Shown here: positions 50,145 through 62,927 of the stretch, in pieces | Position numbering within the stretch: the first letter of the stretch is position 1 | How the letters are laid out: every line of letters starts with the position of its first letter | Source of the DNA: Oasisia sp. SBJ-2009 | Taxonomy: Eukaryota; Annelida; Polychaeta; Sabellida; Siboglinidae | Direction: 5' to 3' | DNA: 64,000 nt | Assembly (NCBI GenBank): GCA_964017155.1 | Contig: OZ024867.1 | Coordinates: forward strand, 15,217,500 to 15,281,499 | Translations under genes and position numbers: made by a program | Notes under the pieces: generated by a model | What the model was told of the DNA's origin: nothing | Databases searched by the model: none | Seen by the model: the letters and a program-made list of their open reading frames with translations, nothing else

Positions 50145-51181
50145 CTAGGTGTGAAAGACTTGATGTGTAAGACTTGATGTGTAAGACTTGATGTGTAAGA
50201 CTTGGTGTGTAAGACATGGTGTGTAAGACTTGGTGTGTAAGACATGGTGTGTAAGACTTGGTGTGTAAGACTTGTTGTGTAAGACTTGGTGTGAAAGACT
50301 TGATGTGTAAGAAATGGTGTGTAAGACTTGGTGTGTAAGACATGGTGTGTAAGACTTGGTGTGTAAGACTCGGTGTGTAAGACATGGTGTGTAAGACTTG
50401 GTGTGTAAGACATGGTGTGTAAGACCTGGTGTGTAAGACATGGTGTGTATGACCTGGTGTGTAAGACTTGGTGTGTAAGACTTGATGTGTAAGACTTGAT
50501 GTGTAAGACTTGGTGTGTAAGACCTGGTGTGTAAGACTTGGTGTGTAAGACTTGATGTGTACGACATGGTGTGAAAGACCTGGTGTGTAAGACATGGTGT
50601 GTAAGACCTGGTGTGTAAGACATGGTGTGTAAGACTTGATGTGTAAGACTTGATGTGTAAGACTTGATGTGTAAGACCTGGTGTGTAAGACTTGGTGTGT
50701 AAGACATGGTGTGTAATACTTGATGTGTAAGATTTGATGTGTAAGACATGGTGTGTAAGACATGGTGTGTAAGACTTGGTGTGTAAGACTTGTTGTGTAA
50801 GACTTGGTGCGAAAGACTTGATGTGTAAGACATGGTGTGTAAGACTTGGTGTGTAAGACATGGTGTGTAAGACTTGGTGTGTAAGACTCGGTGTGTAAGA
50901 CATGGTGTGTAAGACTTGGTGTGTAAGACATGGTGTGTAAGACTTGGTGTGTAAGACTCGGTGTGTAAGACATGGTGTGTAAGACTTGGTGTGTATGACA
51001 TGGTGTGTAGGACATGGTGTGTAGGACATGGTGTGTAAGACTTGGTGTGTAAAACTTGGTGTGTAAAACATGGTGTGTAAGACCTTGTGTGTAAGACATG
51101 GTGTGTAAGACATGGTGTGTAAGACTTGGTGTGTAAGACTCGGTGTGTAAGACTTGGTGTGTAAGACATGGTGTGTAAGAT
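50145..51181. repeat. Hybrid alpha/beta module at the 9,338-bp duplication junction
   Basis: The left part matches subtype alpha: gtgaacgac upstream (about 50125), agaaatgg (about 50313) and acatgg where beta has acattg (g at 50344). The right part matches subtype beta: gtgaaagacctgg (a at 50574), gtgcgaaag (c at 50810) and the 70-bp insertion. The switch lies between 50344 and 50574. The unit's left end (40807) is pure beta and its right end (59441) is pure alpha, so this module is the expected product of an unequal exchange between them. Confidence 0.85.
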
Positions 51182-52174
51182 TTAATGTGTAAGACTTGGT
51201 GTATAAGACTCGGTGTGTAAGACTTGATGTGTAAGACTTGATGTGTAAAACTTGGTGTGTAAGACTTGATGTGTAAGCCTTGGTGTGAAAGAATTGGTGT
51301 GTAAGACTTGGTGTGTAAGACTTGGTGTGTAAGACATGGTGTGTAAGACCTTGTGTGTAAGACATGGTGTGTAAGACATGGTGTGTAAGACTTGGTGTGT
51401 AAGACTTGATGTGTACGACATAGTGGGTAAGACCTGGTGTGTAAGACATGGTGTGTAAAACCTGGTGTGTAAGACATGGTGTGTAAGACTTGATGTGTAA
51501 GACTTGGTGTGTAAGACATGGTGTGTAAGACATAGTGTGTAAGACCTGGTGTGTAAGACATGGTGTGTAATACTTGATGTGTAAGACTTGGTGTGAAAGA
51601 CTTGATGTGTAAGACTTGATGTGTAAGACTTGATGTGTAACACTTGATGTGTAAGACATGGTGTGTAAGACATGGTGTGTAAGACTTGGTGTGTAAGACA
51701 TGGTGTGTAAGACTTGGTGTGTAAGACATGGTGTGTAAGACTTGGTGTGTAAGACTTGTTGTGTAAGACTTGGTGTGAAAGACTTGATGTGTAAGACATG
51801 GTGTGTAAGACTTGGTGTGTAAGACATGGTGTGTAAGACTTGGTGTGTAAGACTCGGTGTGTAAGACATGGTGTGTAAGACTTGGTGTGTAAGACATGGT
51901 GTGTAAGACCTGGTGTGTAAGACATGGTGTGTATGACCTGGTGTGTAAGACTTGGTGTGTAAGACTTGATGTGTAAGACTTGATGTGTAAGACTTGGTGT
52001 GTAAGACCTGGTGTGTAAGACTTGGTGTGTAAGACTTGATGTGTACGACATGGTGTGAAAGACCTGGTGTGTAAGACATGGTGTGTAAGACCTGGTGTGT
52101 AAGACATGGTGTGTAAGACTTGGTGTGAAAGAATTGATGTGTAAGACTTGATGTGTACGACTTGATGTGTAAGA

Positions 52175-53142
52175 CTAGGTGTGAAAGACTTGATGTGTAA
52201 GACTTGATGTGTAAGACTTGATGTGTAAGACTTGGTGTGTAAGACATGGTGTGTAAGACTTGGTGTGTAAGACATGGTGTGTAAGACTTGGTGTGTAAGA
52301 CTTGTTGTGTAAGACTTGGTGTGAAAGACTTGATGTGTAAGACATGGTGTGTAAGACTTGGTGTGTAAGACATTGTGTGTAAGACTTGGTGTGTAAGACT
52401 CGGTGTGTAAGACATGGTGTGTAAGACTTGGTGTGTAAGACATGGTGTGTAAGACCTGGTGTGTAAGACATGGTGTGTATGACCTGGTGTGTAAGACTTG
52501 GTGTGTAAGACTTGATGTGTAAGACTTGATGTGTAAGACTTGGTGTGTAAGACCTGGTGTGTAAGACTTGGTGTGTAAGACTTGATGTGTACGACATGGT
52601 GTGAAAGACCTGGTGTGTAAGACATGGTGTGTAAGACCTGGTGTGTAAGACATGGTGTGTAAGACTTGATGTGTAAGACTTGATGTGTAAGACTTGATGT
52701 GTAAGACCTGGTGTGTAAGACTTGGTGTGTAAGACATGGTGTGTAATACTTGATGTGTAAGATTTGATGTGTAAGACATGGTGTGTAAGACATGGTGTGT
52801 AAGACTTGGTGTGTAAGACTTGTTGTGTAAGACTTGGTGCGAAAGACTTGATGTGTAAGACATGGTGTGTAAGACTTGGTGTGTAAGACATGGTGTGTAA
52901 GACTTGGTGTGTAAGACTCGGTGTGTAAGACATGGTGTGTAAGACTTGGTGTGTAAGACATGGTGTGTAGGACATGGTGTTGTAGGACATGGTGTGTAAG
53001 ACTTGGTGTGTAAAACTTGGTGTGTAAAACATGGTGTGTAAGACCTTGTGTGTAAGACATGGTGTGTAAGACATGGTGTGTAAGACTTGGTGTGTAAGAC
53101 TCGGTGTGTAAGACTTGGTGTGTAAGACATGGTGTGTAAGAT
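52175..53142. repeat. Domain II module at 52.2 kb with a 15-bp monomer (subtype beta)
   Basis: This is the duplicate of the module at 42837, with acattgtg (about 52371), gtgcgaaag near 52839 and the same inserted base at 52972. Confidence 0.82.
52972..52986. repeat. 15-bp monomer, second of a pair
   Basis: The monomer acatggtgttgtagg is identical to that at 43634. It is a clear landmark for the 9,338-bp duplication because off-length monomers are so rare. Confidence 0.95.
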
Positions 53143-54009
53143 TTAATGTATAAGACTTGGTGTATAAGACTCGGTGTGTAAGACTTGATGTGTAAGACTT
53201 GATGTGTAAGACTTGGTGTGTAAGACTTGATGTGTAAGCCTTGGTGTGAAAGAATTGGTGTGTAAGACTTGGTGTGTAAGACTTGATGTGTACGACATGG
53301 TGTGTAAGACTTGATGTGTAAGACTTGATGTGTAAGACTTGATGTGTAAGACTTGATGTGTAAGACCTGGTGTGTAAGACTTGGTGTGTAAGACAAGGTG
53401 TGTAATACTTGATGTGTAAGATTTGATGTGTAAGACATGGTGTGTAAGACATGGTGTGTAAGACATGGTGTGTAAGACTTGGTGTGTAAGACATGGTGTG
53501 TAAGACATAGTGTTTAAGATCTGGTGTGTAAGACATGGTGTGTAAGACTTGATGTGTAAGATTTGGTGTGTAAAACATGGTGTGTAAGACATGGTGTGTA
53601 AGACATGGTGTGTAAGACATGGTGTGTAAGACTTGGTGTGTAAGACATGGTGTGTAAGACATAGTGTGTAAGACCTGGTGTGTAAGACATGGTGTGTAAT
53701 ACTTGATGTGTAAGACTTGGTGTGAAAGACTTGATGTGTAAGACTTGATGTGTAAGACTTGATGTGTAAGATTTGATGTGTAAGACATGGTGTGTAAGAC
53801 ATGGTGTGTAAGACATGGTGTGTAAGACTTGGTGTGTAAGACATGGTGTGTAAGACATAGTGTGTAAGACCTGGTGTGTAAGACATTGTGTGTAAGACTT
53901 GATGTGTAAGACTTGGTGTGTAAGACATGGTGTGTAAGACATGGTGTGTAAGACTTGGTGTGAAAGAATTGATGTGTAAGACTTGATGTGAACGACTTGA
54001 TGTGTAAGA

Positions 54010-54976
54010 CTAGGTGTGAAAGACTTGATGTGTAAGACTTGATGTGTAAGACTTGATGTGTAAGACTTGGTGTGTAAGACATGGTGTGTAAGACTTGGTG
54101 TGTAAGACATGGTGTGTAAGACTTGGTGTGTAAGACTTGTTGTGTAAGACTTGGTGTGAAAGACTTGATGTGTAAGAAATGGTGTGTAAGACTTGGTGTG
54201 TAAGACATGGTGTGTAAGACTTGGTGTGTAAGACTCGGTGTGTAAGACATGGTGTGTAAGACTTGGTGTGTAAGACATGGTGTGTAAGACCTGGTGTGTA
54301 AGACATGGTGTGTATGACCTGGTGTGTAAGACTTGGTGTGTAAGACTTGATGTGTAAGACTTGATGTGTAAGACTTGGTGTGTAAGACCTGGTGTGTAAG
54401 ACTTGGTGTGTAAGACTTGATGTGTACGACATGGTGTGTAAGACCTGGTGTGTAAGACATGGTGTGTAAGACCTGGTGTGTAAGACATGGTGTGTAAGAC
54501 TTGATGTGTAAGACTTGATGTGTAAGACTTGATGTGTAAGACCTGGTGTGTAAGACTTGGTGTGTAAGACATGGTGTGTAATACTTGATGTGTAAGATTT
54601 GATGTGTAAGACATGGTGTGTAAGACATGGTGTGTAAGACTTGGTGTGTAAGACTTGTTGTGTAAGACTTGGTGTGAAAGACTTGATGTGTAAGACATGG
54701 TGTGTAAGACTTGGTGTGTAAGACATGGTGTGTAAGACTTGGTGTGTAAGACTCGGTGTGTAAGACATGGTGTGTAAGACTTGGTGTGTAAGACATGGTG
54801 TGTAGGACATGGTGTGTAGGACATGGTGTGTAAGACTTGGTGTGTAAAACTTGGTGTGTAAAACATGGTGTGTAAGACCTTGTGTGTAAGACATGGTGTG
54901 TAAGACATGGTGTGTAAGACTTGGTGTGTAAGACTCGGTGTGTAAGACTTGGTGTGTAAGACATGGTGTGTAAGAT
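54010..54976. repeat. 967-bp domain II module at 54.0 kb (subtype alpha)
   Basis: This is the duplicate of the module at 44672, with agaaatgg near 54176 and gtgtgaaag near 54675. No difference from that module was seen in the markers checked. Confidence 0.82.
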
Positions 54977-57592
54977 TTAATGTGTAAGACTTGGTGTATA
55001 AGACTCGGTGTGTAAGACTTGATGTGTAAGACTTGATGTGTAAAACTTGGTGTGTAAGACTTGATGTGTAAGCCTTGGTGTGAAAGAATTGGTGTGTAAG
55101 ACTTGGTGTGTAAGACTTGGTGTGTAAGACATGGTGTGTAAGACCTTGTGTGTAAGACATGGTGTGTAAGACATGGTGTGTAAGACTTGGTGTGTAAGAC
55201 TTGATTTGTACGACATAGTGGGTAAGACCTGGTGTGTAAGACATGGTGTGTAAAACCTGGTGTGTAAGACATGGTGTGTAAGACTTGATGTGTAAGACTT
55301 GGTGTGTAAGACATGGTGTGTAAGACATAGTGTGTAAGACCTGGTGTGTAAGACATGGTGTGTAATACTTGATGTGTAAGACTTGGTGTGAAAGACTTGA
55401 TGTGTAAGACTTGATGTGTAAGACTTGATGTGTAAGACTTGATGTGTAAGACATGGTGTGTAAGACATGGTGTGTAAGACTTGGTGTGTAAGACATGGTG
55501 TGTAAGACTTGGTGTGTAAGACATGGTGTGTAAGACTTGGTGTGTAAGACTTGTTGTGTAAGACTTGGTGTGAAAGACTTGATGTGTAAGACATGGTGTG
55601 TAAGACTTGGTGTGTAAGACATGGTGTGTAAGACTTGGTGTGTAAGACATGGTGTGTAAGACATGGTGTGTATGACCTGGTGTGTAAGACTTGGTGTGTA
55701 AGACTTGATGTGTAAGACTTGATGTGTAAGACTTGGTGTGTAAGACCTGGTGTGTAAGACTTGGTGTGTAAGACTTGATGTGTACGACATGGTGTGAAAG
55801 ACCTGGTGTGCAAGACATGGTGTGTAAGACCTGGTGTGTAAGACATGGTGTGTAAGACTTGATGTGTAAGACTTGATGTGTAAGACTTGATGTGTAAGAC
55901 CTGGTGTGTAAGACTTGGTGTGTAAGACATGGTGTGTAATACTTGATGTGTAAGATTTGATGTGTAAGACATGGTGTGTAAGACATGGTGTGTAAGACTT
56001 GGTGTGTAAGACTTGTTGTGTAAGACTTGGTGCGAAAGACTTGATGTGTAAGACATGGTGTGTAAGACTTGGTGTGTAAGACATGGTGTGTAAGACTTGG
56101 TGTGTAAGACTCGGTGTGTAAGACATGGTGTGTAAGACTTGGTGTGTAAGACATGGTGTGTAGGACATGGTGTGTAGGACATGGTGTGTAAGACTTGGTG
56201 TGTAAAACTTGGTGTGTAAAACATGGTGTGTAAGACCTTGTGTGTAAGACATGGTGTGTAAGACATGGTGTGTAAGACTTGGTGTGTAAGACTCGGTGTG
56301 TAAGACTTGGTGTGTAAGACATGGTGTGTAAGATTTAATGTGTAAGACTTGGTGTATAAGACTCGGTGTGTAAGACTTGATGTGTAAGACTTGATGTGTA
56401 AGACTTGGTGTGTAAGACTTGATGTGTAAGCCTTGGTGTGAAAGAATTGGTGTGTAAGACTTGGTGTGTAAGACTTGATGTGTACGACATGGTGTGTAAG
56501 ACTTGATGTGTAAGACTTGATGTGTAAGACTTGATGTGTAAGACTTGATGTGTAAGACCTGGTGTGTAAGACTTGGTGTGTAAGACAAGGTGTGTAATAC
56601 TTGATGTGTAAGATTTGATGTGTAAGACATGGTGTGTAAGACATGGTGTGTAAGACATGGTGTGTAAGACTTGGTGTGTAAGACATGGTGTGTAAGACAT
56701 AGTGTTTAAGATCTGGTGTGTAAGACATGGTGTGTAAGACTTGATGTGTAAGATTTGGTGTGTAAGACATGGTGTGTAAGACATGGTGTGTAAGACATGG
56801 TGTGTAAGACTTGGTGTGTAAGACATGGTGTGTAAGACATAGTGTGTAAGACCTGGTGTGTAAGACATGGTGTGTAATACTTGATGTGTAAGACTTGGTG
56901 TGAAAGACTTGATGTGTAAGACTTGATGTGTAAGACTTGATGTGTAAGATTTGATGTGTAAGACATGGTGTGTAAGACATGGTGTGTAAGACATGGTGTG
57001 TAAGACTTGGTGTGTAAGACATGGTGTGTAAGACATAGTGTGTAAGACCTGGTGTGTAAGACATGGTGTGTAAGACTTGATGTGTAAGACTTGGTGTGTA
57101 AGACATGGTGTGTAAGACATGGTGTGTAAGACTTGGTGTGAAAGAATTGATGTGTAAGACTTGATGTGAACGACTTGATGTGTAAGACTAGGTGTGAAAG
57201 ACTTGATGTGTAAGACTTGATGTGTAAGACTTGATGTGTAAGACTTGGTGTGTAAGACATGGTGTGTAAGACTTGGTGTGTAAGACATGGTGTGTAAGAC
57301 TTGGTGTGTAAGACTTGTTGTGTAAGACTTGGTGTGAAAGACTTGATGTGTAAGAAATGGTGTGTAAGACTTGGTGTGTAAGACATGGTGTGTAAGACTT
57401 GGTGTGTAAGACTCGGTGTGTAAGACATGGTGTGTAAGACTTGGTGTGTAAGACATGGTGTGTAAGACCTGGTGTGTAAGACATGGTGTGTATGACCTGG
57501 TGTGTAAGACTTGATGTGTAAGACTTGATGTGTAAGACTTGATGTGTAAGACTTGGTGTGTAAGACCTGGTGTGTAAGACTTGATGTGTAAG

Positions 57593-57605
57593 ATTTATGT
57601 GTAAG
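57593..57605. repeat. 13-bp monomer, second of a pair
   Basis: The monomer atttatgtgtaag is the partner of 48255-48267. From here to the window end the array runs 456 further monomers in register plus a partial one. Confidence 0.95.
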
Positions 57606-59440
57606 ACATGGTGTGTAAGACATGGTGTGTAAGACTTGGTGTGTAAGACTTGTTGTGTAAGACTTGGTGTGAAAGACTTGATGTGTAAGACATGGTGTGT
57701 AAGACTTGGTGTGTAAGACATGGTGTGTAAGACTTGGTGTGTAAGACTCGGTGTGTAAGACATGGTGTGTAAGACTTGGTGTGTAAGACATGGTGTGTAG
57801 GACATGGTGTGTAGGACATGGTGTGTAAGACTTGGTGTGTAAAACTTGGTGTGTAAAACATGGTGTGTAAGACCTTGTGTGTAAGACATGGTGTGTAAGA
57901 CATGGTGTGTAAGACTTGGTGTGTAAGATTTAATGTGTAAGACTTGGTGTATAAGACTCGGTGTGTAAGACTTGATGTGTAAGACTTGATGTGTAAAACT
58001 TGGTGTGTAAGACTTGATGTGTAAGCCTTGGTGTGAAAGAATTGGTGTGTAAGACTTGGTGTGTAAGACTTGGTGTGTAAGACATGGTGTGTAAGACCTT
58101 GTGTGTAAGACATGGTGTGTAAGACATGGTGTGTAAGACTTGGTGTGTAAGACTTGATGTGTACGACATAGTGGGTAAGACCTGGTGTGTAAGACATGGT
58201 GTGTAAGACATAGTGTGTAAGACCTGGTGTGTAAGACATGGTGTGTAAGACTTGATGTGTATGACTTGGTGTGTAAGACATGGTGTGTAAGACATGGTGT
58301 GTAAGACTTGGTGTGAAAGAATTGATGTGTAAGACTTGATGTGTACGACTTGATGTGTAAGACTAGGTGTGAAAGACTTGATGTGTAAGACTTGATGTGT
58401 AAGACTTGGTGTGTAAGACATGGTGTGTAAGACTTGGTGTGTAAGACATGGTGTGTAAGCCTTGGTGTGTAAGACTTGTTGTGTAAGACTTGGTGTGAAA
58501 GACTTGATGTGTAAGACATGGTGTGTAAGACTTGGTGTGTAAGACATGGTGTGTAAGACTTGGTGTGTAAGACTCGGTGTGTAAGACATGGTGTGTAAGA
58601 CTTGGTGTGTAAGACATGGTGTGTAAGACCTGGTGTGTAAGACATGGTGTGTAAGACATAGTGTGTAAGACCTGGTGTGTAAGACATGGTGTGTAAGACT
58701 TGATGTGTAAGACTTGGTGTGTAAGACATGGTGTGTAAGACATGGTGTGTAAGACTTGGTGTGAAAGAATTGATGTGTAAGACTTGATGTGTAAGACCTG
58801 GTGTGTAAGACTTGGTGTGTAAGACAAGGTGTGTAATACTTGATGTGTAAGATTTGATGTGTAAGACATGGTGTGTAAGACATGGTGTGTAAGACATGGT
58901 GTGTAAGACTTGGTGTGTAAGACATGGTGTGTAAGACATAGTGTTTAAGATCTGGTGTGTAAGACATGGTGTGTAAGACTTGATGTGTAAGATTTGGTGT
59001 GTAAGACATGGTGTGTAAGACATGGTGTGTAAGACATGGTGTGTAAGACATGGTGTGTAAGACTTGGTGTGTAAGACATGGTGTGTAAGACATAGTGTGT
59101 AAGACCTGGTGTGTAAGACATGGTGTGTAATACTTGATGTGTAAGACTTGGTGTGAAAGACTTGATGTGTAAGACTTGATGTGTAAGACTTGATGTGTAA
59201 GATTTGATGTGTAAGACATGGTGTGTAAGACATGGTGTGTAAGACATGGTGTGTAAGACTTGGTGTGTAAGACATGGTGTGTAAGACATAGTGTGTAAGA
59301 CCTGGTGTGTAAGACATGGTGTGTAAGACTTGATGTGTAAGACTTGGTGTGTAAGACATGGTGTGTAAGACATGGTGTGTAAGACTTGGTGTGAAAGAAT
59401 TGATGTGTAAGACTTGATGTGAACGACTTGATGTGTAAGA

Positions 59441-60407
59441 CTAGGTGTGAAAGACTTGATGTGTAAGACTTGATGTGTAAGACTTGATGTGTAAGACTTG
59501 GTGTGTAAGACATGGTGTGTAAGACTTGGTGTGTAAGACATGGTGTGTAAGACTTGGTGTGTAAGACTTGTTGTGTAAGACTTGGTGTGAAAGACTTGAT
59601 GTGTAAGAAATGGTGTGTAAGACTTGGTGTGTAAGACATGGTGTGTAAGACTTGGTGTGTAAGACTCGGTGTGTAAGACATGGTGTGTAAGACTTGGTGT
59701 GTAAGACATGGTGTGTAAGACCTGGTGTGTAAGACATGGTGTGTATGACCTGGTGTGTAAGACTTGGTGTGTAAGACTTGATGTGTAAGACTTGATGTGT
59801 AAGACTTGGTGTGTAAGACCTGGTGTGTAAGACTTGGTGTGTAAGACTTGATGTGTACGACATGGTGTGTAAGACCTGGTGTGTAAGACATGGTGTGTAA
59901 GACCTGGTGTGTAAGACATGGTGTGTAAGACTTGATGTGTAAGACTTGATGTGTAAGACTTGATGTGTAAGACCTGGTGTGTAAGACTTGGTGTGTAAGA
60001 CATGGTGTGTAATACTTGATGTGTAAGATTTGATGTGTAAGACATGGTGTGTAAGACATGGTGTGTAAGACTTGGTGTGTAAGACTTGTTGTGTAAGACT
60101 TGGTGTGAAAGACTTGATGTGTAAGACATGGTGTGTAAGACTTGGTGTGTAAGACATGGTGTGTAAGACTTGGTGTGTAAGACTCGGTGTGTAAGACATG
60201 GTGTGTAAGACTTGGTGTGTAAGACATGGTGTGTAGGACATGGTGTGTAGGACATGGTGTGTAAGACTTGGTGTGTAAAACTTGGTGTGTAAAACATGGT
60301 GTGTAAGACCTTGTGTGTAAGACATGGTGTGTAAGACATGGTGTGTAAGACTTGGTGTGTAAGACTCGGTGTGTAAGACTTGGTGTGTAAGACATGGTGT
60401 GTAAGAT
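59441..60407. repeat. 967-bp domain II module, right end of the 9,338-bp unit (subtype alpha)
   Basis: The markers are alpha throughout: agaaatgg near 59609, acatgg at 59637 (g at 59640), gtgtaag before acctgg (t at 59870) and gtgtgaaag near 60106. The 70-bp insertion is absent. It closely follows the module at 44672. Confidence 0.82.
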
Positions 60408-61960
60408 TTAATGTGTAAGACTTGGTGTATAAGACTCGGTGTGTAAGACTTGATGTGTAAGACTTGATGTGTAAAACTTGGTGTGTAAGACTTGATGTGT
60501 AAGCCTTGGTGTGAAAGAATTGGTGTGTAAGACTTGGTGTGTAAGACTTGGTGTGTAAGACATGGTGTGTAAGACCTTGTGTGTAAGACATGGTGTGTAA
60601 GACATGGTGTGTAAGACTTGGTGTGTAAGACTTGATGTGTACGACATAGTGGGTAAGACCTGGTGTGTAAGACATGGTGTGTAAAACCTGGTGTGTAAGA
60701 CATGGTGTGTAAGACTTGATGTGTAAGACTTGGTGTGTAAGACATGGTGTGTAAGACATAGTGTGTAAGACCTGGTGTGTAAGACATGGTGTGTAATACT
60801 TGATGTGTAAGACTTGGTGTGAAAGACTTGATGTGTAAGACTTGATGTGTAAGACTTGATGTGTAAGACTTGATGTGTAAGACATGGTGTGTAAGACATG
60901 GTGTGTAAGACTTGGTGTGTAAGACATGGTGTGTAAGACATAGTGTGTAAGACCTGGTGTGTAAGACATGGTGTGTAAGACTTGATGTGTATGACTTGGT
61001 GTGTAAGACATGGTGTGTAAGACATGGTGTGTAAGACTTGGTGTGAAAGAATTGATGTGTAAGACTTGATGTGTACGACTTGATGTGTAAGACTAGGTGT
61101 GAAAGACTTGATGTGTAAGACTTGATGTGTAAGACTTGGTGTGTAAGACATGGTGTGTAAGACTTGGTGTGTAAGACATGGTGTGTAAGCCTTGGTGTGT
61201 AAGACTTGTTGTGTAAGACTTGGTGTGAAAGACTTGATGTGTAAGACATGGTGTGTAAGACTTGGTGTGTAAGACATGGTGTGTAAGACTTGGTGTGTAA
61301 GACTCGGTGTGTAAGACATGGTGTGTAAGACTTGGTGTGTAAGACATGGTGTGTAAGACCTGGTGTGTAAGACATGGTGTGTATGACCTGGTGTGTAAGA
61401 CTTGGTGTGTAAGACTTGATGTGTAAGACTTGATGTGTAAGACGTGGTGTGTAAGACCTGGTGTGTAAGACTTGGTGTGTAAGACTTGATGTGTACGACA
61501 TGGTGTGTAAGACCTGGCGTGTAAGACATGGTGTGTAAGACCTGGTGTGTAAGACATGGTGTGTAAGACTTGATGTGTAAGACTTGATGTGTAAGACTTG
61601 ATGTGTAAGACTTGATGTGTAAGACCTGGTGTGTAAGACTTGGTGTGTAAGACAAGGTGTGTAATACTTGATGTGTAAGATTTGATGTGTAAGACATGGT
61701 GTGTAAGACATGGTGTGTAAGACATGGTGTGTAAGACTTGGTGTGTAAGACATGGTGTGTAAGACATAGTGTTTAAGACCTGGTGTGTAAGACATGGTGT
61801 GTAAGACATAGTGTGTAAGACCTGGTGTGTAAGACATGGTGTGTAAGACTTGATGTGTAAGACTTGGTGTGTAAGACATGGTGTGTAAGACATGGTGTGT
61901 AAGACTTGGTGTGAAAGAATTGATGTGTAAGACTTTATGTGTACGACTTGATGTGTAAGA
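60408..61960. repeat. Domain II segment repeating 31.2-32.4 kb
   Basis: The atttaatg at 60408, actagg at 61093 and gacgtgg at 61441 lie 29,177 bp after their partners at 31231, 31916 and 32264. The segment therefore looks like the start of another turn of a longer unit. An actttatg variant at about 61933 is private to it. Confidence 0.75.
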
Positions 61961-62927
61961 CTAGGTGTGAAAGACTTGATGTGTAAGACTTGATGTGTAA
62001 GACTTGATGTGTAAGACTTGGTGTGTAAGACATGGTGTGTAAGACTTGGTGTGTAAGACATGGTGTGTAAGACTTGGTGTGTAAGACTTGTTGTGTAAGA
62101 CTTGGTGTGAAAGACTTGATGTGTAAGACATGGTGTGTAAGACTTGGTGTGTAAGACATGTTGTGTAAGACTTGGTGTGTAAGACTCGGTGTGTAAGACA
62201 TGGTGTGTAAGACTTGGTGTGTAAGACATGGTGTGTAAGACCTGGTGTGTAAGACATGGTGTGTATGACCTGGTGTGTAAGACTTGGTGTGTAAGACTTG
62301 ATGTGTAAAACTTGATGTGTAAGACTTGGTGTGTAAGACCTGGTGTGTAAGACTTGGTGTGTAAGACTTGATGTGTACGACATGGTGTGAAAGACCTGGT
62401 GTGTAAGACATGGTGTGTAAGACCTGGTGTGTAAGACATGGTGTGTAAGACTTGATGTGTAAGACTTGATGTGTAAGACTTGATGTGTAAGACCTGGTGT
62501 GTAAGACTTGGTGTGTAAGACATGGTGTGTAATACTTGATGTGTAAGATTTGATGTGTAAGACATGGTGTGTAAGACATGGTGTGTAAGACTTGGTGTGT
62601 AAGACTTGTTGTGTAAGACTTGGTGCGAAAGACTTGATGTGTAAGACATGGTGTGTAAGACTTGGTGTGTAAGACATGGTGTGTAAGACTTGGTGTGTAA
62701 GACTCGGTGTGTAAGACATGGTGTGTAAGACTTGGTGTGTAAGACATGGTGTGTAGGACATGGTGTGTAGGACATGGTGTGTAAGACTTGGTGTGTAAAA
62801 CTTGGTGTGTAAAACATGGTGTGTAAGACCTTGTGTGTAAGACATGGTGTGTAAGACATGGTGTGTAAGACTTGGTGTGTAAGACTCGGTGTGTAAGACT
62901 TGGTGTGTAAGACATGGTGTGTAAGAT
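61961..62927. repeat. 967-bp domain II module at 62.0 kb
   Basis: This copy has gtgcgaaag near 62626 and gtgaaagacctgg near 62388, as in subtype beta, but in place of acattgtg it has acatgttgtg near 62158. It also has a private gtaaaacttga near 62308. Confidence 0.8.

Larger units (their letters stand above)
41006..50343. repeat. 9,338-bp tandem duplication, copy 1
   Basis: The unit is 667 monomers by length. Landmarks repeated at +9,338 include actagg (40807, 42837, 44672, 47850), atttaatg (41844, 43805, 45639, 46997, 48634), the 15-bp monomer (43634) and the 13-bp monomer (48255). I set the ends at the left limit of the mapped crossover interval (41006 and 50344). The true edge can lie up to 230 bp further right in both copies. 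Confidence 0.85.
50344..59639. repeat. 9,338-bp tandem duplication, copy 2 (9,296 bp)
   Basis: This copy is 42 bp shorter than copy 1. The loss is three whole monomers (an actcgg, an acttgg and an acatgg unit) just before atttaatg near 57926; to the right of that point offsets fall from 9,338 to 9,296 (49067/58363, 50145/59441). Other divergence is slight. Confidence 0.85.
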
